Assembly: GCA_017394515.1 (NCBI GenBank)
Contig: JAFPXY010000009.1
Span: 1 to 54,538, forward strand
Length of the DNA: 54,538 bases
Direction: 5' to 3'
From: Bacillota bacterium
GTDB lineage: Bacteria; Bacillota; Clostridia; Peptostreptococcales; Anaerovoracaceae
This document shows, piece by piece, positions 8,574 through 17,250 of the stretch. The first letter of the stretch is position 1. Each line of letters starts with the position of its first letter. The notes beneath the pieces were generated by a model. That model was not told the origin of the DNA, did no database searches, and was given only the letters and a program-made list of their open reading frames with translations. Both the position numbers and the translations under genes were made by a program.

Positions 8574-9407
8574 TCAATATCTAGCTGCTACGACTCGGTC
8601 GTTGCCTGCCAGGTCCAGAAGCACCTGGATGTCCGTGAAGCCGGCTTCTCGAAGAAGCGCGGGCACGGTCTCGCCTTGGTCGTAGCCTATCTCCAGCAGG
8701 AGATGTCCGCCGGGCGTCAGGTGCGCCGGTGCTTCGCGGGCGATCACGCGGTAGAAGTCCAGGCCGTCAGCTCCGCCGGCCAGGGCCAGCATGGGGTCGT
8801 GGTCCTTAACCTCGGGCTCCAGCTCCGCGATCTCAGAATCTGCGATATATGGCGGGTTGGATACGATCATGGTGAACTTTTCCGACGGGTCCAGGCCCTG
8901 GAACATGTCGGATTTGATGATGCGGACTTCCGCTTTATTGGAAGCGGCGTTTTCGGCGGCTACCTTAAGGGCGGCTTCGCTTACGTCCGTAAGAGTCACG
9001 TCAGCGCCGAAGCACATCTTCTTGAGAGCGATGCCGATGATGCCGGATCCCGTGCAAAGATCCAGGATCTTTGCGCCGAGGATGGCTCGCTGGGCTGCCT
9101 CGCGGACCAGGACTTCTGTGTCCATCCTGGGCACCAGCACGTCTTTGGTCACCTTGAAGCGGTAGCCCATAAACTCCTGCTCGCCGGTTATGTGCTGCAG
9201 GGGCGTACGCCCTGCCCTCTCATGGATCAGATCATAGTAGTGCTGGGCCGTCTCGTTGGGCACCTCGCTGTTCAGATACATGATGAGGCCCGTGCGATCG
9301 CGGCCGGTCACGTGAGACAGCAACTCCCGCGCATCGTTTGACGCGTCCAGAACGCCAGCTTCTGTTAATTCTTTTTCTCCGATGTTAATCAGTTCTTTTA
9401 TGGTCAT
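8574..9407 (-). CDS. prmC: Peptide chain release factor N5-glutamine methyltransferase
   Basis: 277 residues. It methylates the glutamine of the GGQ motif in RF1/RF2 using SAM. An N-terminal helical domain (about 1-90) is followed by a Rossmann methyltransferase domain with the SAM motif ILDLCTGSGIIGIAL and the diagnostic NPPY motif (SNPPYIADSE). It starts 6 bp after the livF stop, with GGAGG ten bases ahead, so it is most likely transcribed as the last gene of the branched-chain amino acid transporter operon. prmC usually sits next to prfA, so this placement is not typical. Confidence 0.95.
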   Translation of the reverse strand: MTIKELINIGEKELTEAGVLDASNDARELLSHVTGRDRTGLIMYLNSEVPNETAQHYYDLIHERAGRTPLQHITGEQEFMGYRFKVTKDVLVPRMDTEVLVREAAQRAILGAKILDLCTGSGIIGIALKKMCFGADVTLTDVSEAALKVAAENAASNKAEVRIIKSDMFQGLDPSEKFTMIVSNPPYIADSEIAELEPEVKDHDPMLALAGGADGLDFYRVIAREAPAHLTPGGHLLLEIGYDQGETVPALLREAGFTDIQVLLDLAGNDRVVAARY

Positions 9408-9413
9408 GAGGGA

Positions 9414-10118
9414 TTATCCTCCGAGATATGCCTTCTGTACGGTGTCGTCCTTTCTCATGTTCTCTGCTGTGTCGGAGATCACGATGTTTCCGGTCTCGAG
9501 CACGTAGCCACGGTCGGCGATCTTCAACGCTTTGTTGGCGTTTTGCTCTACAACCAGCACGGTGATGCCTTCGTCGTTCAGCTGTTTGATTACTTCGAAG
9601 CAGGTGTTTACCATGATGGGCATGAGTCCCATGGATACCTCGTCGATCAGAAGCATCTTAGGGTTAAGCATCAGAGCTCTGGCGATGGCCAGCATCTGCT
9701 GTTCTCCGCCGGACATGGTGGAGGCCAGCTGCTTGGCACGCTCGCCCAGTCTCGGGAAGATGCCGTAAACCATTTCGATGTTTTTTGCGATCTGGGCTTT
9801 GTCCTTGAGTTCGTAGGCGCCCATTCTCAGGTTCTCATCAACCGTCAGCTTGCCGAAGACGCGGCGGCCTTCAGGGACATAACCAATTCCCATGCTTGCG
9901 CGCTTGTGGGCGGGCACGTGGGTGATGTCCTCCCCGTTATAGATGATCTGCCCGGAGGTAGGCTTTACAAGGCCCATGACGGTCTTGATCAGGGTGGTCT
10001 TGCCGGCACCGTTAGGGCCGATGATGGAGACCAGCTCCTTGTCTTCTACGTTTACGCTTACTCCGTGGAGGACTTCCATCATGCCGTAGGATACATAAAG
10101 ATCTTTAATTTCAAGCAT
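9414..10118 (-). CDS. livF: Branched-chain amino acid ABC transporter ATP-binding protein LivF
   Basis: 234 residues, one ABC ATPase domain. Walker A is GPNGAGKTT, the signature is MSGGEQQM, Walker B is LLIDEVSMGL. LivF-type features include the short length and the VPEGRRVFGKLTV segment. With LivG it powers LivHM import of leucine, isoleucine or valine, or related substrates, at the cytoplasmic face. Its start overlaps the livG stop. Confidence 0.93.
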   Translation of the reverse strand: MLEIKDLYVSYGMMEVLHGVSVNVEDKELVSIIGPNGAGKTTLIKTVMGLVKPTSGQIIYNGEDITHVPAHKRASMGIGYVPEGRRVFGKLTVDENLRMGAYELKDKAQIAKNIEMVYGIFPRLGERAKQLASTMSGGEQQMLAIARALMLNPKMLLIDEVSMGLMPIMVNTCFEVIKQLNDEGITVLVVEQNANKALKIADRGYVLETGNIVISDTAENMRKDDTVQKAYLGG

Positions 10119-10873
10119 CAGTCTTCATCCTCCTTTCCCAGGTAAGCTTCGATGACCTGCTCGTCGTTCTTGACGTATTCAGGGGTGCCTTCGCAGATCT
10201 TTTTGCCGTAGGAGAGTACCGTGATCCTGTCGCAGACTCTCATGGTGAGAGGCAGGTTGTGTTCGATGAGAACGATGGATCTGTTCTGCTCCTTCAGTTT
10301 GAAGATGAGCTCGGTTATCTCGTTGATGGCGAAGTTGGACAGTCCCGCGCAGGGTTCATCCAGCATAATCAGCTTAGGATCGGTCACGAGTACACGGGCA
10401 ATCTCAAGTCTCCTCAGGTATCCCAGGGATACGTCGGAAGCCTTCTTGTTGGCGACTTCCGACAGGCCCGTCTCGTGGATGATGGCTTCGACCTTGTCCT
10501 CCACCTCTTTGGTGTGAGACTTATGGAAGTATGAGCCGATTCCGGTATACTCCTGAACTCCTGCTGCGGCCACGATGTTATCGAAGATGGTGAGGCCGCG
10601 AAGGGGCTTGGAGATCTGGAAAGTTCTGGCAATACCCAGCTTGGCCATTTCGAAGGCCGGTGTGCCCTGAACTTCTTTGCCTTCCAGGATTACTTTGCCG
10701 TCGGTGGGCTTGTATACTCCGCAGATGGCATTGAACAGGGTGGTCTTGCCGGCACCGTTGGGGCCGATGATTCCCAGGGTCTCTCCCTTATTGATAACGA
10801 GGTCAAATCCGTCGATGGCTTTGAGGCCGCCGAAGTACATCTTCAGGCCTTCTACTCTCATTAATTCTTCCAT
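10118..10873 (-). CDS. livG: Branched-chain amino acid ABC transporter ATP-binding protein LivG
   Basis: 251 residues. Walker A GPNGAGKTT, Walker B LIMLDEPCAGL. The signature VSLGYLRRLEIARVL replaces the usual LSGGQ-type sequence with SLGYLRR, as LivG proteins often do. The C-terminal extension is typical of LivG. Its start overlaps the livM stop (TAATG) and its end overlaps livF, so the four genes are tightly coupled. Confidence 0.93.
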   Translation of the reverse strand: MEELMRVEGLKMYFGGLKAIDGFDLVINKGETLGIIGPNGAGKTTLFNAICGVYKPTDGKVILEGKEVQGTPAFEMAKLGIARTFQISKPLRGLTIFDNIVAAAGVQEYTGIGSYFHKSHTKEVEDKVEAIIHETGLSEVANKKASDVSLGYLRRLEIARVLVTDPKLIMLDEPCAGLSNFAINEITELIFKLKEQNRSIVLIEHNLPLTMRVCDRITVLSYGKKICEGTPEYVKNDEQVIEAYLGKEDED

Positions 10874-11835
10874 TACGCCTGACCTCCTTCCCCGGATAAT
10901 TCGTATTCGCCAGCTTTAGCTTTTTCAGCTATCAGGTCAGCTCTGGTCTTCTTTCTGGGTTTGATCTTTCTGAAGAGTCCTACTAAGAACTTCCATACAG
11001 GACTGTCATCTCCCAAAAGACCCTCCGGCATAAATCTTACCATGATTACCAGGAGCAGCGCGTAAACCAGTTCACGATAGTTGTCCGCAAACCTCAGCAC
11101 TTCCGGAAGAACTGTCAGGACGACCGCTCCGAAGATAGGTCCTCTCAAAGTTCCCAGTCCGCCTATTACGCACATGGACACAATCTGGATGGATACTACG
11201 AAGGCGAAGTCCGTGGATGAGATGAATCCCATTCTGTGGGAGTAGATGCCTCCGGTGAGTCCCGCCAGAGCCGTGCCGATGATGAAGGCCAGGATCTGAT
11301 ATTTACTTACATTGATTCCGAAGGATCTGGCAGCACCCGGATCGTTCTCGATGGACGCCAGGGCCATGCCGAACCAGGAATGTCTCATCTTCGTGATCAA
11401 AAGACATACGATGACGATGAGTATCGTAGTAAAGATGAAGAAATACATATTGTTCATCTTAAGTCCGAAGATCACGGGCTTGGACGTGGTGAGTCCAAGA
11501 GTACCGCCCGTTATTTTCAGCGAGTTGAACACCGCCGCCATTACGAAGTTTATACCGATGGTGGTGATGGCCAGGAAGTCCGCCTGAAGTCTCAGGGAAA
11601 TGACTCCCAGCACCGCGCCGAAGACTCCGGAAACTATCATTGCCGCCAGAAGGGCCAGCAAAAAATTCCCGTCGTGGGTGGTGATTATGGCCGCAGTATA
11701 GGCACCGATACCGAAGAAGGCTGCGATACCCATCATGGCCTGACCGGCATAGCCGGTGATGATGTTAAGTGACAACGCCAGAAGCGTGAATATGGAGGCA
11801 GTTGCCAGTATTGAAAACAGATATGAACTATTCAT
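10873..11835 (-). CDS. livM: Branched-chain amino acid ABC transporter permease LivM
   Basis: 320 residues, about eight to ten membrane helices, with the BPD_transp_2 family pattern (SLNIITGYAGQAMMGIAAFFGIGAY near the N-terminus has the conserved GYAGQ; a VIGGLGTLRGPIFGAV coupling segment is near residue 235). A charged cytoplasmic tail follows (KPRKKTRADLIAEKAKAGE). It forms the channel with LivH. It begins 10 bp after the livH stop. Confidence 0.93.
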   Translation of the reverse strand: MNSSYLFSILATASIFTLLALSLNIITGYAGQAMMGIAAFFGIGAYTAAIITTHDGNFLLALLAAMIVSGVFGAVLGVISLRLQADFLAITTIGINFVMAAVFNSLKITGGTLGLTTSKPVIFGLKMNNMYFFIFTTILIVIVCLLITKMRHSWFGMALASIENDPGAARSFGINVSKYQILAFIIGTALAGLTGGIYSHRMGFISSTDFAFVVSIQIVSMCVIGGLGTLRGPIFGAVVLTVLPEVLRFADNYRELVYALLLVIMVRFMPEGLLGDDSPVWKFLVGLFRKIKPRKKTRADLIAEKAKAGEYELSGEGGQA

Positions 11836-11845
11836 ACGGCACCTC

Positions 11846-12721
11846 CTATATTTTGTTTTTCTGGCCCAAAAGTCCTTCAGGCTTAATGAGCAGCATGATG
11901 ATGAGCACCACGAAGGCTATAGCATCCTTCGGGATGGGTATGCTTGTATAAGCTGAAAGGAAGACTTCTGTGAAGCCGATGATAAGTCCGGCCAAAACGG
12001 TTCCGAGAGGATTTCCCAGACCGCCCAGTACGATGATGGCCAGCATCTTGTATGACGGTACTTCGCCCAAAGCCGGTGTGATGGAGTTATACAGAATACC
12101 TACCATGATACCAGCCGCAGCTGCGAAACCGTATCCAAGGATATATGAAAGGGCCATCGCGTTATTGGTATTTACACCACAAACCTTGGCGATCTCCGGA
12201 TCGTTGGCAGTCGCCCTCCAGGCCAGACCCAGTTTAGTCTTGTTAAGTATGATCCACAGTATCAAAAGAAGTACCGCGGTCAGTGCGAATATGAGTATCC
12301 ATGCCGGTACCAGTACCACAGGTCCGATCTTGATGGAGGTTACTCCGAAGTCAAAATTATATGACAGGGAGTAAGGCCCGCAGATGAGTCTCACCAAGTC
12401 AGAGGACATGGTGAAGAGTCCTACGGCCGCAACCAAGGGTATGATGGACAGGGTGTTGGGTTTGGCAAGGATTGGCGAATAGATGAACTTCTGGATCAGT
12501 ATGCCCAGAATACCTACCGCCACTATGGACAGCACGAAGGCCAGCACTATGCTCCCCGTGCCATAATAGATATACCAGCCTAAGTAAGCGCCTATGAGAT
12601 AGGCTCCCGCGTTGGCGATATCCAGTATACCCAGTATGCCGTATATGAGTGTTGCTCCCATGGCCGTCAGGGCATAAACGCTTCCTATGGCCAGGGCATT
12701 CATCAATTGTTGAGTAAACAT
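11846..12721 (-). CDS. livH: Branched-chain amino acid ABC transporter permease LivH
   Basis: 291 residues, about eight membrane helices. LivH motifs are SVYALTAMGATLIYG at the N-terminus and VLGGLGNPLGTVLAG near residue 225, which contacts the ATPases. It starts about 110 bp downstream of livJ, and a strong hairpin lies in between, so the permease is probably made at a lower level than the binding protein. The upstream AGGAAG is rather distant (13 bases), also suggesting modest translation. Confidence 0.93.
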   Translation of the reverse strand: MFTQQLMNALAIGSVYALTAMGATLIYGILGILDIANAGAYLIGAYLGWYIYYGTGSIVLAFVLSIVAVGILGILIQKFIYSPILAKPNTLSIIPLVAAVGLFTMSSDLVRLICGPYSLSYNFDFGVTSIKIGPVVLVPAWILIFALTAVLLLILWIILNKTKLGLAWRATANDPEIAKVCGVNTNNAMALSYILGYGFAAAAGIMVGILYNSITPALGEVPSYKMLAIIVLGGLGNPLGTVLAGLIIGFTEVFLSAYTSIPIPKDAIAFVVLIIMLLIKPEGLLGQKNKI

Positions 12722-12761
12722 TTATATACCAACTTCCTAAAAAAACCTTAACTAATATACT

Positions 12762-12784
12762 GGGGAGACGCTGGGCGTCTCCCC
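12762..12784 (-). terminator. Hairpin between livJ and livH (partial terminator/attenuator)
   Basis: A perfect 10 bp stem, GGGGAGACGC and GCGTCTCCCC, has a 3-base loop. On the minus strand a run of seven T follows only after about 16 bases, so full termination is doubtful. Its place between the binding protein and the permease genes fits partial read-through or mRNA 3' end protection, a common way to make excess binding protein. Confidence 0.65.
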
Positions 12785-12831
12785 TTCTGATCCTTTTCCA
12801 AAACTATATAACTATAATTTTAGTTTTTTGC

Positions 12832-14037
12832 TTACTGATAGTTTGCAGGATCGATAACTTCCATGTCATCGATTACACCAGCGGAGTGATATTCGCCGTT
12901 GGTTACCAGCTGGATCTGTACAGGCTTAACTGCGGATCCGTCTTCGTTGTAGCGGATAAGTGTACCGGTTACGGTATCGAAGTTCTGCATGCCTGCAATG
13001 TAGTCTCTCATAGCCTGAGTGTCAACTCCGACTTCCTTCATAGCTGCGAAGAGTACCTGGAATGCGTCGTATACGGAAGCGCCTACCATGTCGGGCTGGA
13101 TGCCGTATTCTGCTTCATAGTTCTCGATGTAAGCCTGAGTCTCAGCGTTCTGGTCATCACGGTTCATATTGGTTGTGATGTAAAGTCCGTTTGCATACTC
13201 ACCTGCGATGTTGAGAAGTTCGAAGGAGTCAGCGCCTTCTGTTCCGAGTACAGGAATGTCGAGTCCCTTCTGTCCTACTTCACGAAGTACCTGAGCAGCC
13301 TGCTCATAGTAGTTTACGGAGTAGATCAGGTCAGCTCCTGCTGCTGCAGCTGCGGTTACAGCTGAAGACATATCGGAGTCGGAAATAGCGATTGCCTGCT
13401 CGTAAACGATCTCAGCGTCGGATCCCATCTTTTCAAGCTGAGCCTTGAATGCTTCGATCTGAGTAGCACCGAAGTCAAGGTCTACGCTGATGATAGCGAT
13501 CTTCTTAGCCTTTAAGGTGTCGTTAGCGTAGATAGCAGCAGCGGTTCCCTGGAGTTTGCCGGGGAAGGACTGGGAGAAGATAAGATCTCCAGCGTTAACT
13601 ACGTCGGGGTGAACGGCATAAGCGGAAACCATCAGCTTGCCAGCTTCCTGGAAGATAGGAGCAGCAACCTTGGTAGGGCCGGAATATGATCCGGAAACGA
13701 CTGCAACTACGCTGTCGTCATAAGCCAATTTCTCAGCGATATTAGCAGCTTCAGTTGTATCAAGTCCGTCATCCATGTCAACGAGCTCAACGGTTGATCC
13801 ATTGATTCCGCCGTTTTCGTTGATAAGCTTAACTGCAAGTTTAGCAGAGTTCAGTGATGATAATCCATCGGCAGCTGCTGAAGGAGCAGATACAGGTGCA
13901 AAGAATCCAATTTTGATTACTTCAGGAAGTGCAGCCTCTCCGCCGCCTTCTTCTCCACCCTCGTTGGTCTCGCCACCGCAGGCTGCGAACATGAATACCA
14001 TGCATAAGATTAAAAGAATTGAAAGAAATTTTTTCAT
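12832..14037 (-). CDS. livJ: Branched-chain amino acid ABC transporter substrate-binding lipoprotein
   Basis: 401 residues. Lipoprotein signal peptide with lipobox FAAC at residues 17-20, then an acidic glycine-rich linker and a type I periplasmic-binding-protein fold (Peripla_BP_6) from about residue 40. It captures the amino acid outside the membrane and delivers it to LivHM. AAGGAGG lies ahead of ATG 14037, and a good sigma-A promoter is upstream. Binding specificity within the Leu/Ile/Val/amide family cannot be read from sequence. Confidence 0.92.
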   Translation of the reverse strand: MKKFLSILLILCMVFMFAACGGETNEGGEEGGGEAALPEVIKIGFFAPVSAPSAAADGLSSLNSAKLAVKLINENGGINGSTVELVDMDDGLDTTEAANIAEKLAYDDSVVAVVSGSYSGPTKVAAPIFQEAGKLMVSAYAVHPDVVNAGDLIFSQSFPGKLQGTAAAIYANDTLKAKKIAIISVDLDFGATQIEAFKAQLEKMGSDAEIVYEQAIAISDSDMSSAVTAAAAAGADLIYSVNYYEQAAQVLREVGQKGLDIPVLGTEGADSFELLNIAGEYANGLYITTNMNRDDQNAETQAYIENYEAEYGIQPDMVGASVYDAFQVLFAAMKEVGVDTQAMRDYIAGMQNFDTVTGTLIRYNEDGSAVKPVQIQLVTNGEYHSAGVIDDMEVIDPANYQ

Positions 14038-14074
14038 TATAGGCTTCCTCCTTTTTCGATTTCCTATATTTGAT

Positions 14075-14102
14075 ATTTTATCACATTAAAGTCAATTGTC
14101 AA
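14075..14102 (-). promoter_or_regulatory. Sigma-A promoter of the liv operon
   Basis: On the minus strand, TTGACA (14102-14097), 16 bases, TAAAAT (14080-14075). It lies about 40 bp upstream of the livJ start and is the only strong promoter seen for the livJ-prmC block. Confidence 0.7.
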
Positions 14103-14274
14103 CTTTAGAGGGCAGTTTTGCCTTATTCATTTTATGTATATTTTGAAGAACAATTAAAAAAATAAAACAACCTGAGTTTTTTTCAGTTGATAAAATGCAA
14201 TAAATTTTGTATTATTAATATTATCTATAATGAGTATAATATCTAAAGATATACTTAATTGATGAGAGGTTTTT

Positions 14275-15762
14275 ATGCGTAAATTTTTAAGAAAGATCAA
14301 GCGGCGCATCTTTGGTGCCCCTCCTAAAAAGAAAAAGACCACCAAACCTGCTAAGCCTAAACAGGAGCGAAAGCTCTCCAAAAAAAACGAAATGCGGGTA
14401 CAAAAAATTATGAAAAAAACTGGGTGGGATCATGAAACTGCCTATTTGAACATGCGAAAGGCAGTCCGCACCTATGGTATCAAGTCACCGGATTATGTGT
14501 CCTACGCCTTTTATCGACTCACCGAAGAACAGCAGGCCGAAAAGGCTGCCAAGATTCTGGAAAAAAGGCGTAAAATTGAAGAGGATAAGGAAGCCGCTAT
14601 CCTCTATGCCATGGAAGAGATGGGCTGGACCAGAGAAGAGGCCATAGAAAAAATAGAAGCTACCAGAAAGCGTCTAGGCATATCTTACAGAAGATATCGT
14701 GCTTTCAGAATGGCTAGACTTGAGCCCGATGGCCAAAAGCGTGAGTACGAGCGCAGACTCAACCGCAAGAAAGAAAAGAAGCAAGAAAAGGCTGACCAGA
14801 TAAAGGATATCATGGACAGGACCGGTTGGACTGAAAATGAAGTTATGGAGAACTTTGGAAAAGCTCGCAGTCTCATTCACTGTGGTTGGGGTGAGTACTG
14901 GCAGCATCATATCGACCAGATGACTCCTGAACAGATGTCCACCCTCTTCCTTCAGACTACCCACGGAAAGATCTCCAGAAGGTATCCTCACAGCCCGGGC
15001 TTGAGAAAGACCCTGGAAAGCAAGGAAATGACCAACCTGATGTTCTCGGAATTCATCACAAGACCCTGGTGCATCAATACGGAAATCACTCTCGAAGAGT
15101 TCAAAGAAATGTTCAAAAACAGCACCGGCGTCATCTGCAAACCGGTCTTCGGTCTGCAGGCCAGAGATGTGGAAGCCTTCCCTTTCTCGAAGATGTCCAT
15201 GGATGAAGCCTATAACTCCATCCTTCAGTTCCCCAGAAGCATAGTTGAAGAACTGGTAGTGCAGCATCCCGATATGGCTTCCCTGAATCCGACCTCTGTA
15301 AACTGTCTGAGGATAGTTTCCATTGCATCCGGTAAAGATCCTGTCACAGCTGATGGCAAGATGGCTGACATCTCCGGTGTATCTCTTAAGATAGGTGGAG
15401 GTGGTTCCATAGTAGACAACCTTCATGCCGGAGGCGGTGTAGTCTGCGGAGTCGATGTTGAGACTGGCATCGTCATCACCGACGGTGTTGACTGGGAAGG
15501 AAATGTCTACAAAACACACCCTGCCACAGGCGTAGTCCTTCGCGGTTTCCAGGTTCCCTACTTTGAGGAAGCCAAAGCCTTCGTCTATGAGATGATCGAC
15601 AAACTCGGCATAGAAGGAATGATAGGTTGGGACATGGCCATCGGAACAGACGGTCCTGTGCTCATCGAGCCAAACTCCAGGCCTGATCCTGCTCTGCTGA
15701 GCATGGCTTTTTCTCCCGAAGGAAAAGGTTTAAAGGATAGAATGATGAAATATTTATATTAA
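14275..15762 (+). CDS. Sugar-transfer-associated ATP-grasp protein with three N-terminal repeats
   Basis: 495 residues. The C-terminal ~270 residues match the ATP-grasp family found in polysaccharide/exopolysaccharide loci (PF14397 type): CKPVFGLQARDV, SIVEELVVQHPDMASLNPTS, DNLHAGGGVVCGVD, GMIGWDMAIGTDGPVLIEPN. These supply the ATP- and metal-binding residues. The N-terminus is very basic (10 Lys/Arg in the first 25). Between them are three helical repeats centred on MKKTGW, MEEMGW and MDRTGW, with the tryptophans exactly 67 residues apart (51, 118, 185). By family it joins a carboxylate to an amine or hydroxyl; the substrate is unknown. The start is supported by GAGAGG. The permease downstream is 23 bp away and probably co-transcribed. 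Confidence 0.8.
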   Translation: MRKFLRKIKRRIFGAPPKKKKTTKPAKPKQERKLSKKNEMRVQKIMKKTGWDHETAYLNMRKAVRTYGIKSPDYVSYAFYRLTEEQQAEKAAKILEKRRKIEEDKEAAILYAMEEMGWTREEAIEKIEATRKRLGISYRRYRAFRMARLEPDGQKREYERRLNRKKEKKQEKADQIKDIMDRTGWTENEVMENFGKARSLIHCGWGEYWQHHIDQMTPEQMSTLFLQTTHGKISRRYPHSPGLRKTLESKEMTNLMFSEFITRPWCINTEITLEEFKEMFKNSTGVICKPVFGLQARDVEAFPFSKMSMDEAYNSILQFPRSIVEELVVQHPDMASLNPTSVNCLRIVSIASGKDPVTADGKMADISGVSLKIGGGGSIVDNLHAGGGVVCGVDVETGIVITDGVDWEGNVYKTHPATGVVLRGFQVPYFEEAKAFVYEMIDKLGIEGMIGWDMAIGTDGPVLIEPNSRPDPALLSMAFSPEGKGLKDRMMKYLY

Positions 15763-15785
15763 TTATTAATAAGGAAAGGTGAAAT

Positions 15786-17201
15786 ATGGAAAAAGAAGTT
15801 AAACTAGAAAAAAAGCTATCCCCCGTAAACGTGTGGGCTCTGGCTCTCGGCTGCATCATAGGTTGGGGCGCCTTCGTAATGCCCGGTAACACCTTCCTCG
15901 GCAAGGCCGGTCCTCTCGGTACCGCCATCGCCATGGGAATCGCCACTCTCATCATGATAGTCATAGCCTTCAACTATAACTACATGATCAACAAATTCCC
16001 CGTAGCAGGAGGTGAATTCACCTATACTCAAAAAGCTTTCGGAAGCAATCACGCTTTCATCTGCTCCTGGTTCCTGGGGCTCTCATATCTTTGCATCGTG
16101 CCCCTTAACGGAACAGCCCTGGCTCTCATCGGAAGAAACCTCATGCATAACATCTTCCAGGTTGGCTTCCACTACACCGTAGCGGGCTATGACATCTACC
16201 TGGGTGAGATCATCCTGGCGTTGGTAGCTTTGGGGCTCATCGCTTTCTTAAGCATCAGAGGCGTAAAGTTCACCGGAGTGTTTCAGACCATCCTGGTCTT
16301 CTGCCTGGTGGGCGGAGTCTTCATCGTAGCCATCGCCGCTCTCATCAGCGACAAGGCCAGCTTCGCCAATCTCTCACCGGCTTTCTATGAGAATAGCGTA
16401 ACAGGAGCATCCGGTGGTCTGGGCGGCATCCTCGCAGTAGTCGCCGTAGCGCCCTGGGCTTTCGTAGGTTTCGACACCATCCCTCAGGCAGCTGAGGAAT
16501 TCAAGTTCTCACCTAAAAAGACCAAGACCATCATGGTGATCTCCATCCTCTTCGGCGGTTGCGTATACATCGTACTCAACACCGTCACCGCCATGGTAGT
16601 TCCTGAAGGTTACGGCTCCTGGGTGGAATACATCGACGATCTTCCGAATCTGGAAGGTCTCATGGCTCTTCCCACCTTCTTCGCAGCCAAGACCTTGCTG
16701 GGCACAGCCGGCGTAGTCTTCCTGGGAATTGCCGTTCTGGCAGCCATTCTCTCAGGTATCGTAGGCTTCTACATGGCCACATCCAGACTGCTCTACTCCA
16801 TGGCTAAGGAAAACGTTATCCCCGCCTGGTTCGGCGAACTTCACCCGGTTTACAAGACACCTAAGCACGCCATCCTCTTCATCATGGTCATCGCCATGAC
16901 AGCACCCTTCTTTGGAAGGACCGCCCTTGGATGGATCGTGGACATGTCCTCTCTGGGCGCCGCCATCGGCTACGGCTACACTTCCCTGGCAGCCATCAAA
17001 TACGCAAAAAATGAAGACAGGAGCGGTATCGTCTTCACCGGCATCCTGGGCGCCATCATGGCTCTGGTATTCTGCATCCTCCTTCTCGTTCCCATCAAGA
17101 TGTTCGGCTGCTCCCTGGGCAAAGAATCCATGATCTGCCTGATCATCTGGGTAGTCATGGGAATCATCTTCTACCTGGGCACTCGCAACAAGAGAAAATA
17201 A
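15786..17201 (+). CDS. APC-superfamily amino acid permease
   Basis: 471 residues, about 12 membrane helices. The first helix has the APC substrate-binding GCIIGWGAF pattern, helix 6 carries APWAFVGFDTIPQAAEEFK, and the FYMATSRLLYSMAKENVIP segment after helix 8 is typical of APC amino acid or polyamine transporters. Its closest look is the 'amino acid permease' group of Clostridia; the substrate is not assignable. AAAGGTG supports ATG 15786. Confidence 0.88.
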   Translation: MEKEVKLEKKLSPVNVWALALGCIIGWGAFVMPGNTFLGKAGPLGTAIAMGIATLIMIVIAFNYNYMINKFPVAGGEFTYTQKAFGSNHAFICSWFLGLSYLCIVPLNGTALALIGRNLMHNIFQVGFHYTVAGYDIYLGEIILALVALGLIAFLSIRGVKFTGVFQTILVFCLVGGVFIVAIAALISDKASFANLSPAFYENSVTGASGGLGGILAVVAVAPWAFVGFDTIPQAAEEFKFSPKKTKTIMVISILFGGCVYIVLNTVTAMVVPEGYGSWVEYIDDLPNLEGLMALPTFFAAKTLLGTAGVVFLGIAVLAAILSGIVGFYMATSRLLYSMAKENVIPAWFGELHPVYKTPKHAILFIMVIAMTAPFFGRTALGWIVDMSSLGAAIGYGYTSLAAIKYAKNEDRSGIVFTGILGAIMALVFCILLLVPIKMFGCSLGKESMICLIIWVVMGIIFYLGTRNKRK

Positions 17202-17216
17202 ATATTAAAATGAAAA

Positions 17217-17250
17217 GGGGCTGTCTCAAAATGAGATAGCCCCTGCTTTT
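17217..17250 (+). terminator. Terminator after the APC permease
   Basis: Stem GGGGCTGTCTC pairs with GAGATAGCCCC (one G-U pair), loop of 5, followed by TGCTTTTTTG. It ends the ATP-grasp/permease transcript. Confidence 0.9.

Noticed and set aside
8348-8584. A 78-codon frame after the nuclease gene
   Set aside because: Its first 40 codons are translation of the palindromic array, and the rest runs into the prmC terminator.
8469-9341. A 290-codon plus-strand open frame opposite prmC
   Set aside because: It is the antisense shadow of prmC, whose minus-strand product has clear family motifs; the shadow protein has no recognisable features or ribosome site.
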